Shown here: positions 18,437 to 25,892 of the stretch, piece by piece
Position numbering within the stretch: the first letter of the stretch is position 1
How the letters are laid out: each line of letters begins with the position of its first letter
Assembly: GCF_001278035.1 (NCBI RefSeq)
Contig: NZ_CP009452.1
Span: forward strand, 1,583,501 to 1,647,500
Source: Sphingopyxis sp. 113P3
Lineage (GTDB): Bacteria > Pseudomonadota > Alphaproteobacteria > Sphingomonadales > Sphingomonadaceae
DNA length: 64,000 bases
Direction: 5' to 3'
Notes under the pieces: model-generated
The model's database searches: none
Told to the model about the DNA's origin: nothing
Seen by the model: the letters and a program-made list of their open reading frames with translations, nothing else
Position numbers and translations under genes: made by a program

Positions 18437-18631
18437 TTAGTTCTTCGCCGCCGCAATCAGCTGCTCTTTTTCCGCACGCAGCTTTTCGGCGTAGAGCAGC
18501 TTGTCGGCCATTCCTTGCCACGCCGCGGCGGCGCGCAGGTTGCGCTCGCGCACCTGGACGAGCGAAGAGGCCGCGGCCTCTTCGCTGCATTTTTCCGCCT
18601 GGGCGAGATAGAATTCAATGGTGGCCGACAC
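18437..18631 (-). CDS. Small conserved-looking helical protein, function unknown
   Basis: A 64-residue, mostly helical, soluble protein (ATIEFYLAQAEKCSEEAAAS, then a charged helix to the end). It begins with GTG at 18631; AAAGGAG 9 bases upstream supports the start. No domain is recognised. It is the last gene of a minus-strand series below the IF-1 gene but has its own AT-rich upstream region near 18800. Confidence 0.65.
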   Translation of the reverse strand: MSATIEFYLAQAEKCSEEAAASSLVQVRERNLRAAAAWQGMADKLLYAEKLRAEKEQLIAAAKN

Positions 18632-18659
18632 GGGGACAGGCTCCTTTAGCTATGCAAGG

Positions 18660-18755
18660 TCAATCGACCATGTCGGCGATCAGGCGCCGAAGCTCGCGGC
18701 GCGACAAGGTGGGCGGGCGGCGGCGCAGGGTATCCGGCATCGCCTTTCCGGCCAT
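18660..18755 (-). CDS. Candidate 31-residue small protein
   Basis: A short open frame lies between the IF-1 gene and the 64-residue gene. It starts at ATG 18755 (or 18740, giving 26 residues) and ends at TGA 18660. The C-terminal part reads PPTLSRRELRRLIADMVD, a basic segment then an amphipathic helix, which looks protein-like. The ribosome-binding sites are weak for both starts. Only comparison with relatives would show whether it is conserved. Confidence 0.4.
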   Translation of the reverse strand: MAGKAMPDTLRRRPPTLSRRELRRLIADMVD

Positions 18756-18800
18756 CGGAAGTGCACGAAGAGCGGGGTAAATGGTGGTATTCTGAAATGT

Positions 18801-18840
18801 CATCATTTGTATCTTAATTTTACCAGTATTTTCAATTTAT
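18801..18840 (-). promoter_or_regulatory. Candidate promoter downstream of the IF-1 gene
   Basis: In an island of AT-rich sequence the minus strand shows TTGAAA, 17 bases, then ATACAA. It would serve the small genes at 18437-18755. The -10 match is weak. Confidence 0.35.
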
Positions 18841-18846
18841 TGGGTG

Positions 18847-19101
18847 TCAGCGCCGCTGGCGCTGTCCGCTGACCGGCGCACTGCCGCGCTCGCGATAGAC
18901 GAGGCGGCCCTTGCTAAGGTCATAGGGTGTCATCTCGACGCGAACCGCGTCGCCGACGACCGACCGGATGCGAAATCGTCGCATCCGGCCGGCGGTATAG
19001 GCGATGATGCGGTGACCATTTTCGAGCACGACGCCAAAACGGGCGTCGGGCAGAATTTCGTCGATCACACCATCGAAGGTGAGGGCTTCCTCTTTGGCCA
19101 A
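18847..19101 (-). CDS. infA: Translation initiation factor IF-1 (second-copy type)
   Basis: An 84-residue S1/OB-fold protein: [20 protein letters not shown], then [20 protein letters not shown], then [20 protein letters not shown], the full IF-1 pattern, with a basic tail (RQRR). IF-1 binds the 30S A site during initiation. It begins with TTG at 19101, only 3 bases after the cspA stop, so it is co-transcribed and probably translationally coupled with the cold-shock gene. The tail and the pairing with cspA suggest a paralogue of the main infA, used during stress (inference). Confidence 0.88.
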   Translation of the reverse strand: MAKEEALTFDGVIDEILPDARFGVVLENGHRIIAYTAGRMRRFRIRSVVGDAVRVEMTPYDLSKGRLVYRERGSAPVSGQRQRR

Positions 19102-19104
19102 TAA

Positions 19105-19311
19105 TCAGGCCTGTTCGAGGTTGATCGCCGACACCTTGCCGTTGCGGCCAGTTTCGAGCTCGTAGGAGATGCGCTGATCCTTGTTCAGCCCTTGCATCCC
19201 TGCGGCCTGTACGGCGGTGATATGGACGAAGCTGTCGCCCGAGCCATCTTCATTTTCAATGAAGCCATAGCCCTTGTCGGTATTGAAGAATTTGACGGTG
19301 CCGATCGGCAT
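19105..19311 (-). CDS. cspA: Cold-shock protein, CspA family
   Basis: A 68-residue cold-shock domain protein with both RNA-binding motifs: KGYGFIENEDG (RNP1 position) and SFVHITAV (RNP2 position). It is an RNA chaperone. GAAAGGA precedes the ATG. It is the first gene of a cspA-infA pair. A long structured leader lies upstream, and an IS481-like insertion sits about 160 bases before the start codon. Confidence 0.95.
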   Translation of the reverse strand: MPIGTVKFFNTDKGYGFIENEDGSGDSFVHITAVQAAGMQGLNKDQRISYELETGRNGKVSAINLEQA

Positions 19312-19466
19312 GGGTGTTTCCTTTCACGAAACAAGATACCCGCCGGCAAAAGCACCGGCGGAGCTGGTAGCGTGAGAAGGCAAGAATCCACCCGAAAGGG
19401 GTATCAAATTTCCGTCGCAGGCGACGATAGCCTCCGCCATATGGAAGCTTTCGTGCGGAAAGTCAA
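19312..19466 (-). promoter_or_regulatory. Structured 5' leader of cspA
   Basis: The 155 bases before cspA form several hairpins on the minus strand. The clearest has arms CCGCCGG (19361-19355) and CCGGCGG (19346-19340) with an 8-base loop, 29 bases upstream of the start codon. Others are CGTCGC/GCGACG and ACCC/GGGT further upstream. Long folded leaders are usual for cold-shock mRNAs and control temperature-dependent translation. The upstream promoter has probably been separated by the IS. Confidence 0.45.
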
Positions 19467-19471
19467 GGAAG

Positions 19472-20602
19472 TGTCCGGGTTCAGTACATATGAGACTGCT
19501 GGAGATTTCCGCAGCTGATGGACTGGAGGTACTCGGCGGGGGTTTTCATGTCGAGAGCCTCGTGTGGCCTGACGTGGTTGAAGCGGTGTGCGAAGGCATC
19601 GACGAATGGCTGTAGTTGGTCGATGCGATGGGGCAGGTCGTAGGATTCGTAGAACTCGTATCGCCAGCATCCCTGGTTTCGTTCGACGGCGCCGTTGAGT
19701 TGGGGGCTTTTGGGAGGGAGGACGAAGAGCGGGAGGCCGCGGATTTGGCAGGCGGTCTCGAACTCAGCCCTGAACTCGGAGCCGCCGTCGACCTGGATAC
19801 CGGTGATCGGGAAGGGTGCTTCGGCTATGAGCTTGTCGAGGAGGGCGGTGGCATTGGTGGCGGTGGCGCTGGCGGCGACCTTGCCGAGGGTCCACTTTGC
19901 GACGGGATCATAGGCTGTGAAGTGCTTGATCGCCTTGCCGGGTCGGATGTTGATGAAGAGCGTGTCGATCTGGACCAGCTGGCCTGGGAGCGATGGCCTG
20001 AGGCCTTTGGGCAGGCGACGGGCGTGTCGTTCCTTGTTGTTGTAGCGGAAGCGGCGTCCTCCGGGTTTTCTGCGCAGCAGGGGCACGGGGACGACTGCTC
20101 CTCTGGCGACGAGTCTTCGAAGGATGCGCCCGACCGTCGAGACGGAGGTCATGAAGCCTTCGCGGGCGAGCAGCACGGCGATCTTGCGCTTGCCCCACAT
20201 GGGGTTGTCGAGCCGCAGTTCCTCGACCGCTTCGGCGAGTGCTGGCGACCAGCGCGGCTGGCGCACCCGCAGTGGCCTTCGGCTCAGCGGCTCCGGCCGC
20301 TTCTCCCAGCGGTAGAGGGTTGCGCGCGGGACACCCACGGCCCTCGCCGCGGCAGCGGCGCAGAGCCCTTCGCGGATGGCCTGCCGCCAGCGATGAACAA
20401 TGTCTCGCCTGATCGCCGCTTCGCTATCGGGGGCTTTCGCGCCGATCAGGCGAGACATCAACTGGGCGGTTCTGCTAACGCGGCCTGGCAGGTGAAATAC
20501 TTGCATCGGGGGTCTCCTTCAGCTGGTGTGTTGCAACCTCAGCTTCGAAGACCCCCGAGTCTTTCTCAAGCCTCGCGTCTCAAATGTGTCTGGACCCGGT
20601 CA
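19472..20602 (-). mobile_element. IS481-like insertion sequence, complete
   Basis: The 1131-bp element begins TGTCCGGGTTCAG and ends, on the opposite strand, TGACCGGGTCCAG. The imperfect terminal inverted repeats extend about 26 bases to TGAGAC at both ends. It carries one intact transposase gene. The exact 5-bp duplication and the intact gene indicate a recent insertion. It lies between leuA and the cspA leader. Confidence 0.85.
19481..20506 (-). CDS. IS481-like DDE transposase
   Basis: A 341-residue transposase. Residues about 30-140 contain helix-turn-helix segments (AAAARAVGVPRATLYRWEK and SVSTVGRILRRLVARG). The integrase-type catalytic core spans about 165-320, with the DDE residues in LVQIDTLF, IQVDGGSEFRAEF and SPQLNGAVERNQG. 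The C-terminus has the usual HVRPHEALDMKTPAEYL. IS3 transposases have a related core, but here there is a single frame with no frameshift orfA, and the element has TGT ends, so IS481 fits better. Confidence 0.9.
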   Translation of the reverse strand: MQVFHLPGRVSRTAQLMSRLIGAKAPDSEAAIRRDIVHRWRQAIREGLCAAAAARAVGVPRATLYRWEKRPEPLSRRPLRVRQPRWSPALAEAVEELRLDNPMWGKRKIAVLLAREGFMTSVSTVGRILRRLVARGAVVPVPLLRRKPGGRRFRYNNKERHARRLPKGLRPSLPGQLVQIDTLFINIRPGKAIKHFTAYDPVAKWTLGKVAASATATNATALLDKLIAEAPFPITGIQVDGGSEFRAEFETACQIRGLPLFVLPPKSPQLNGAVERNQGCWRYEFYESYDLPHRIDQLQPFVDAFAHRFNHVRPHEALDMKTPAEYLQSISCGNLQQSHMY

Positions 20603-20785
20603 GGAAGAAGGCCCTTATGAGCGAGGATGAGCCGGTTTTGGAGGTGTTCACCGCCGGGGCGGGGCGGGGGCTCTGCACCGCATCGCGCCGCTTCCGGAGG
20701 GAGAAATCGAGGCAGCAATCGCTTTCGGCGCCCCGCCTGGGCGCGCTCACCCCGTTCGCTGGAATATTGCGACGCCCGCGCGCGG

Positions 20786-20818
20786 CTGCGCCGCCACCTC
20801 CTGGAGGTGGCAGCGCAG
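20786..20818 (-). terminator. Long hairpin downstream of leuA
   Basis: On the minus strand a 14-bp stem (CTGCGCTGCCACCT with AGGTGGCGGCGCAG, one G-T pair) closes a 5-base loop, 13 bases after the leuA stop. No U-tract follows, so it may act as an mRNA 3' stabiliser or a Rho-assisted terminator. Confidence 0.5.
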
Positions 20819-20830
20819 TTGCAAAAGGGT

Positions 20831-22495
20831 CTATGCTCCGTTGGCGGCGCTCAGGATGGCGCGCACGCTGGCGGTCGCGACATCGGTATCGAGCCCGCAG
20901 CCAAAGAGGCTCTTTCCGTCGGCCGTGCGGCACTCGACATAGGCGGCTGCCTGCACGTTGCTGCCTTGGCCGATTGCGTGCTCGGAGTAATCGACGATGT
21001 CCATCACCGGGCCGCCCGACTCCGCGAGCGCGGCAACGACACTCGACATGAGGCCGTTACCGCGGCCGCTGACGCTGCGTTCGGTGCCGTCGATGGTAAG
21101 CTTGCCGGCGAAGATGCGGTCGGTGCCGCTATGCGTTTCGGCCCAGTCGACGAGCTGGAAACGTTTGCCTTCGCTCGCAAGATAGTGGCCCTCGAATGCG
21201 TGCCAGATATCTTCGGCGCCGAGTTCGCGGCTCGTCGCGTCGGCGACGGCCTGGACAACATGGCTGAAGCTCGCCTGCATACGCTTGGGCAGCTTCAGCC
21301 CCTTGTCCTGCTCGAGAACCCAGGCGACGCCGCCCTTGCCCGACTGGCTGTTGACGCGAATGACCGCTTCATAACTGCGCCCGAGGTCGGCGGGGTCGAT
21401 CGGGAGATAGGGAACCTCCCACCGCTCGTCGTTCTGGCGTTCGCGCGCGGCAAAGCCCTTCTTGATGGCGTCCTGATGGCTGCCCGAAAATGCCGTGTAG
21501 ACGAGCTCGCCTCCATAGGGGTGGCGGGGATGGACGGGCAGTTGATTGCAATATTCAACCGTCGCGATGACTTCGTCGATGTCGGAAAAGTCGAGCTCAG
21601 GGTCGACGCCCTGCGTGTACATGTTGAGCGCGATGGTCACGAGACAGGTATTGCCCGTGCGCTCGCCATTGCCGAACAGGCAGCCTTCGACGCGGTCGCC
21701 ACCGGCAAGCAGGCCCAGCTCTGCCGCTGCAACGCCGGTGCCGCGGTCGTTGTGCGTGTGGAGCGATATGATCGCGCTCTCGCGGTTCGGTAGATTCTTG
21801 CAGAAATATTCGATCTGGTCGGCGTAGATGTTGGGGGTCGCCGCCTCGACTGTCGCTGGGAGGTTGAGAATGATCGGCTTCGCGGGCGTGGGCTGGAGAA
21901 CATCCATCACCGCCGCGCAGCATTCGATGCTGAAATCGAGTTCGGCGGTGGAGAAGGTTTCGGGGCTATATTCGAACCGCCAGTCGGTACCGGGCAGACG
22001 CGCAGCATTGTCGCGCAGCTGTTTCGCGCCGTCGATCGCGATCTGCTTGATCTCGGGCATTTCCATGCCGAAAACGATGCGGCGCCACGCAGGGCTTACA
22101 GCGTTGTAGAGATGGACGATTGCGGTTTTCGCGCCTTCGAGACTGTCGAAGCTCGTGCGGATGAGGTCTGCACGGGCCTGCGTCAGCACCTGCGGCGTCA
22201 CGTCGTCGGGGATACGGCCCGAGCGGACCAGATTCTGAATATAGTCAAAATCGGTGGCACCGGAGGCAGGAAAGCCGACCTCGATTTCCTTCAGCCCGCA
22301 TTTCACGAGCAGGTCGAAGAAGCGCGTCTTCTTCTCGGCATCCATGGGGTCGATGAGCGCCTGGTTGCCATCGCGCAGGTCGGTCGAGAGCCAGATCGGC
22401 GCCTTGGTAATCGTGCGCGAGGGCCACTGGCGGTTCTCCAGCGGAACCTGCGGGAAGGGGCGGTATTTGGTCGATGGGTCGCGGAGCATGGTCAT
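20831..22495 (-). CDS. leuA: 2-isopropylmalate synthase
   Basis: A 554-residue enzyme that condenses 2-oxoisovalerate with acetyl-CoA, the first committed step of leucine synthesis. The HMGL-like TIM barrel begins with WLSTDLRDGNQALIDPMDAE (about residues 35-54). The metal-binding HxH is in SLHTHNDRGTG (about 250). The C-terminal LeuA allosteric domain (from about 420, with HYLASEGKRF) is the leucine feedback site. Length and the motif LRDGNQAL fit the long (type 2) LeuA. A leader peptide and attenuator precede it. leuB, leuC and leuD are not in the window. Confidence 0.96.
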   Translation of the reverse strand: MTMLRDPSTKYRPFPQVPLENRQWPSRTITKAPIWLSTDLRDGNQALIDPMDAEKKTRFFDLLVKCGLKEIEVGFPASGATDFDYIQNLVRSGRIPDDVTPQVLTQARADLIRTSFDSLEGAKTAIVHLYNAVSPAWRRIVFGMEMPEIKQIAIDGAKQLRDNAARLPGTDWRFEYSPETFSTAELDFSIECCAAVMDVLQPTPAKPIILNLPATVEAATPNIYADQIEYFCKNLPNRESAIISLHTHNDRGTGVAAAELGLLAGGDRVEGCLFGNGERTGNTCLVTIALNMYTQGVDPELDFSDIDEVIATVEYCNQLPVHPRHPYGGELVYTAFSGSHQDAIKKGFAARERQNDERWEVPYLPIDPADLGRSYEAVIRVNSQSGKGGVAWVLEQDKGLKLPKRMQASFSHVVQAVADATSRELGAEDIWHAFEGHYLASEGKRFQLVDWAETHSGTDRIFAGKLTIDGTERSVSGRGNGLMSSVVAALAESGGPVMDIVDYSEHAIGQGSNVQAAAYVECRTADGKSLFGCGLDTDVATASVRAILSAANGA

Positions 22496-22540
22496 GAGTC
22501 GGTTGTCTTCTGCGTTTCGAGTGGGATGCGGTGTCGATCA

Positions 22541-22601
22541 GGCCCTTGGGCGTTCGGCCCGCCGCTAGTCGCGCAGGCCAGAGGTCACGCCCAAGGGCGT
22601 G
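22541..22601 (-). promoter_or_regulatory. leuA transcription attenuator
   Basis: The minus-strand leader RNA can form alternative pairings. The end of the leader peptide is itself a hairpin, CACGCCC/GGGCGTG with a 2-base loop (22601-22586). The segment GCCCTTGGGCG within it is perfectly complementary over 11 bases to CGCCCAAGGGC at 22552-22542. Ribosome position on the leader peptide would choose between them. A terminator U-run is not obvious, so the control could also act on leuA translation. Confidence 0.6.
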
Positions 22602-22635
22602 TAAGTCGCAGAAGAAGAAGACCGCGCATTTGCAT
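22585..22635 (-). CDS. leuL: leuA leader peptide, leucine-rich
   Basis: A 16-residue open frame reads MQMRGLLLLRLTRPWA and stops at TGA 22585. Five of its codons are leucine, four consecutive (CTT CTT CTT CTG) and one more after an Arg. AGGA lies upstream at suitable distance. It starts 140 bases before leuA on the same strand and overlaps the attenuator pairing segments, the standard layout of a leucine attenuation leader. Starved ribosomes would stall on the Leu run. Confidence 0.75.
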   Translation of the reverse strand: MQMRGLLLLRLTRPWA

Positions 22636-22757
22636 GGCCGTCCTAGTGATGCAAAATATCGCGATTGGCAAGGGGAAAGGTGGGAAAATTGCGCCGGCGC
22701 TTCAGAGCGCTCTGGATCTCCGCGTCGCAAAGATCCAGGGCCCGAATGGAACGGCGG

Positions 22758-23399
22758 TTATTTCTTCTCGAACGCAGCGGTGATCTCGAGTTTCACCTCA
22801 TCGCCGACGAGCGGAACGCCAAAGCCGAGACCGAAATCGCTGCGCTTTATCACAGCGTCAGCTTCAAAACCGATCGTTTCGACATTGCCCATCGGCGAAG
22901 GACCCGCGCCGGTGAAGTCAACGTCGAGCGTCACGGGTTTCGTCACACCATTGAGGGTGAGATTGCCGGTGACCTTTGCCTCGTCGCCTTCCTCGTCAAC
23001 CACCACCGAGGTCGAAACAAAACGCGCCGGTTGGGGGTTGGCGCCGAAGAAGTCTGGCTTTGCACCGCTCTCGGCCGGCGCGCGCAGGAGGTGATCCTTG
23101 AGTCCCGCACTCGCGACGGTGACACTGGCAATGGGGATGCTAATGTCGAGCTTCGCTTCGGCGGGGGCCTTGGGATCAATCGTCAGCGTGCCGGTCACAT
23201 CGCCGAAGATGCCGAAATAATCATTGAAGCCCAGATGATTGACGCGCCAACCGACGAGCGTGTGATGCGGATCGGCCTGATAGGTTCCGCCGGTGACGCG
23301 CGCGGCGTCCTTCGCGCCGGGGGCAGTGGTGGGCATCTGTGCGAGCAGCGGGACGGCAAGCAGCAAGGGCAGAGCAAGAAGGGGGGCGGCAATACGCAT
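22758..23399 (-). CDS. YceI family periplasmic lipid-binding-like protein
   Basis: A 213-residue protein with a signal peptide (about residues 1-20) and a YceI lipocalin-like beta-barrel: GTYQADPHHTLVGWRVNHLG (about 36-55), FFGANPQPARFVSTSV and the terminal VKLEITAAFEKK. YceI barrels bind polyisoprenoids such as octaprenyl phosphate or quinone. GAGGAG precedes the ATG. It stands alone. Confidence 0.92.
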   Translation of the reverse strand: MRIAAPLLALPLLLAVPLLAQMPTTAPGAKDAARVTGGTYQADPHHTLVGWRVNHLGFNDYFGIFGDVTGTLTIDPKAPAEAKLDISIPIASVTVASAGLKDHLLRAPAESGAKPDFFGANPQPARFVSTSVVVDEEGDEAKVTGNLTLNGVTKPVTLDVDFTGAGPSPMGNVETIGFEADAVIKRSDFGLGFGVPLVGDEVKLEITAAFEKK

Positions 23400-23458
23400 G
23401 GCGAAAGGCTCCTCATTTTTTCAAGGGCGCAAAGGCTATGCGAAGGGGTGGCGGGACG

Positions 23459-23896
23459 TCAATCGTCCGCGGCGTCGGCGGCGCGCTTCCTTGCGCGGCG
23501 CTCGGCCTGCCATTCGCGCAGCGCCGCCGCCGAGCAGCCTGAAAAGCCGTAACTGCCAACGGGCGAGCAACTGTCAGGACGGGTCGCGCGCGCGATATTC
23601 TCATATCCCTCGACCGCCGAGGTCCAGCTGCCGCCGCCGACCGGCGCGTCATCCTTCAGTTCCTCGCGCAATTCCCTGGGCACGCGGTAGCGATCCGATT
23701 CGGGCCGCTGCGCGCAAACAACAATCTCGTCACCTTCGGCCTCGGGACAGGGTTCATCGCCATAGGTGTAGAGGATCGAGGTCTTCTGCGGCGGCTGTCC
23801 CGTTTGCGCGAGACTTTCATCTTCCTGGGCGAGCGCCGGCGACGCGAGCGCTGCGGCGGCGATGAACGAGAAGAGAAGATGGGCATGGGCCGTCAA
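23459..23896 (-). CDS. Secreted hypothetical protein, sphingomonad type
   Basis: A 145-residue protein with a signal peptide (about 1-23, ending SPALA). The mature part has paired cysteines (EPCPEAEGDEIVVCAQRPES and DSCSPVGSYGFSGCS), a conserved-looking RYRVPRELR, and a basic Arg/Ala-rich C-terminus. The start is unusual: a TTG at 23896 with AAGGA 8 bases upstream, because the frame contains no ATG. No function is recognised. Confidence 0.75.
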   Translation of the reverse strand: MTAHAHLLFSFIAAAALASPALAQEDESLAQTGQPPQKTSILYTYGDEPCPEAEGDEIVVCAQRPESDRYRVPRELREELKDDAPVGGGSWTSAVEGYENIARATRPDSCSPVGSYGFSGCSAAALREWQAERRARKRAADAADD

Positions 23897-23974
23897 GTCG
23901 CATTCCTTCGCACCCCCCGGGCGTCCGGTCTATGCGCCGCAGATGAACCTCAGCCGAACCGCGTCTGCCCGCCA

Positions 23975-25231
23975 TCAGATTTCGAGCGATGCGGCAATCG
24001 CCGCCCAGATCTCTGCGAGATCGTCGGGCGTGATGCCATAAGGCGGCATCACGTAAATGGTGTTGCCGAGCGGACGGAGCAAGATCCCGCGGTCACGGTA
24101 GAACGCGATGAGGCGGGGAGCGAGGCTTGAGAGATAGCCCGCGTCCGTCCGGACGACGTCGAGGGCAGCGATGGTGCCGAGGCGGCGAGGGCATGCGACG
24201 CGCGGATCGTGCGCCAGCATCGAAAGATGCGCGCCTTGCGCCTGGGCGAGCGCGTCGATCCGCTCCGCAACCGGCTCGTCGCGCCATATCTCGAGATTGG
24301 CGTTGGCCGCCGCGCATGCGATCGGGTTCGCGGTGTAGCTTGATGAATGATAGAAGCTTCGCGCACGGTCAGTCGACTTGTGCGAAGCAAAGATCGGCTC
24401 GATGCACAAGGTCACCGCGAGCGGGATCGCGCCGCCCGTGAGCCCTTTCGAGAGACAGAGAATGTCCGGGATAACCCCCGCCTGCTCGCAGGCAAAGCGG
24501 GTGCCCGTGCGGCCCCAGCCCGTCATCACCTCGTCGGCGATGAAGAGCACGTCATGCGCTGCACATATGCTGCGCATTTCGGCGAGGACCCAGGCGGGAT
24601 AGATCAGCATGCCGCCGGCGCCGAGGATCAAGGGCTCCACGATGAAGGCCGCGGGCTTTTGCGCGCAGGCAGCCTCGAGCGCATCGAGGGTCGCCTGCTC
24701 CATCCCCTCGCGCGGGAAGGGGATGGTGCCCACGTCGAAAAGCAGTGGCTCATAGGGCTTGTTGAACACCCCGCGCTCGCCGACCGACATCGCGCCGATC
24801 GTGTCGCCGTGGTAGCTGTGTTCGAGGACGAGAATGCGATGGCGCGGATCACCGCGGTTGGCGAAATGGCCGAGCGCCATCTTGAGTGCGACCTCGACAC
24901 TGGTGGAGCCTGAGTCCGAAAAGAACACGCGGGTGAGCGGGCCGGGCGTGATGCGGATGAGCTCGGCGGCAAGCGTTTCGGCGGGTTCGTGCGTCCAGCC
25001 GGCGAAAATGAGTTGATCGAGCTTTTCGGTCTGGGCGCGGATTGCGGCCATGATGCGCGGATGCGCGTGACCATGCGTCGTGACCCACCAGGAAGATATT
25101 GCGTCGATCCAGCTGTTGCCGTGCGCATCGTAGAGACGCGCGCCTTGGGCGCGGGCGATCAGCGGGATCGGTTCGCCAAGGCCGTGCTGGGTAAAGGGAT
25201 GCCAGACGGGGGAGGGGGGCGCATGGGTCAT
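23975..25231 (-). CDS. bioA: Adenosylmethionine-8-amino-7-oxononanoate aminotransferase
   Basis: A 418-residue class III PLP aminotransferase that makes 7,8-diaminopelargonate in biotin synthesis. Features are VWHPFTQHG at the start, WIDAISSWWVTTHGHAHP (about 42-59, the BioA-specific Trp/substrate region), the PLP aspartate in LFIADEVMTGWGRTG, and the PLP lysine in LCLSKGLTGG (about 278). It is the last gene of bioF-bioD-bioA, 49 bases after bioD. bioB is not in the window. Confidence 0.95.
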   Translation of the reverse strand: MTHAPPSPVWHPFTQHGLGEPIPLIARAQGARLYDAHGNSWIDAISSWWVTTHGHAHPRIMAAIRAQTEKLDQLIFAGWTHEPAETLAAELIRITPGPLTRVFFSDSGSTSVEVALKMALGHFANRGDPRHRILVLEHSYHGDTIGAMSVGERGVFNKPYEPLLFDVGTIPFPREGMEQATLDALEAACAQKPAAFIVEPLILGAGGMLIYPAWVLAEMRSICAAHDVLFIADEVMTGWGRTGTRFACEQAGVIPDILCLSKGLTGGAIPLAVTLCIEPIFASHKSTDRARSFYHSSSYTANPIACAAANANLEIWRDEPVAERIDALAQAQGAHLSMLAHDPRVACPRRLGTIAALDVVRTDAGYLSSLAPRLIAFYRDRGILLRPLGNTIYVMPPYGITPDDLAEIWAAIAASLEI

Positions 25232-25280
25232 CCTTTGGCCCTACACCGGAGCGCCGCGAGCGCAAATGGTCCAAGGCCCG

Positions 25281-25892
25281 TCAGGGGTAATCCGCAAGGA
25301 CAAAATGCTCGCGGAATGCGGCGTCCAGCGTCTCCCGCGTCAGGAGATCGAGCCGCGGGAGGCGTCCGAGGCGTTTGGCCCCCGAAAATGCGGCGATGAC
25401 CGTTTCGCTGTCTTCATGAGGCTCGCCGATGAAGGCGACACCGTGGAGCGGGACACCGCGCGATTTCAGCGCCTCGATCGTGAGCAGGGAGTGATTGATC
25501 GTGCCGAGCGCAGTGCGCGCGCAGACAATGACCGGAATCTGCCAGCGCGCGAAAAGGTCGGCATAAAGGATATTGCGCGTCACCGGGACCAGTGCGCCCC
25601 CTGCGCCCTCCACCAGGAGGTCGCCTGCGGGCGGAGCGAGCCCCTCTGGGTCGATGGCAATGCCATCGCGCTCGGCCGCAAGGTGCGGCGAGGCAGGGGC
25701 GCGAAGGCGATAGGCTTCGGGATGCACGCGTACCCCCGCGAGGCGGGCGACCGTCTCGCTGTCGGTTTCCTCATCAAGTCCCGCCTGGATCGGCTTCCAG
25801 TAGGGCAGGCCGAGCGCGCCCGCGAGCGCCGCGCTGAATATGGTCTTGCCGATGCCGGTATCGGTACCGGTGACAAGGTAGCGGCGAGTCAT
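25281..25892 (-). CDS. bioD: Dethiobiotin synthetase
   Basis: A 203-residue ATP-dependent carboxylase that closes the ureido ring of dethiobiotin. The P-loop is [17 protein letters not shown] at the N-terminus, followed by [15 protein letters not shown] and the [17 protein letters not shown] loop (about 98-114). Slightly shorter than the usual 220-230 residues. Its ATG overlaps the bioF stop (ATGA), so translation is coupled. Confidence 0.95.
   Translation of the reverse strand: MTRRYLVTGTDTGIGKTIFSAALAGALGLPYWKPIQAGLDEETDSETVARLAGVRVHPEAYRLRAPASPHLAAERDGIAIDPEGLAPPAGDLLVEGAGGALVPVTRNILYADLFARWQIPVIVCARTALGTINHSLLTIEALKSRGVPLHGVAFIGEPHEDSETVIAAFSGAKRLGRLPRLDLLTRETLDAAFREHFVLADYP

Larger units (their letters stand above)
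19467..20607. repeat. 5-bp target-site duplication GGAAG flanking the IS
   Basis: GGAAG occurs at 19467-19471 and again at 20603-20607, directly outside the two ends of the IS481-like element. Removing one copy and the IS rejoins a continuous sequence. Confidence 0.8.

Noticed and set aside
20603..20830. Plus-strand frame starting MSEDEPVLEVF right of the IS481-like element
   Set aside because: After about 15 residues it becomes Arg/Pro-rich shadow-like sequence that runs into antisense leuA; no support for a gene.
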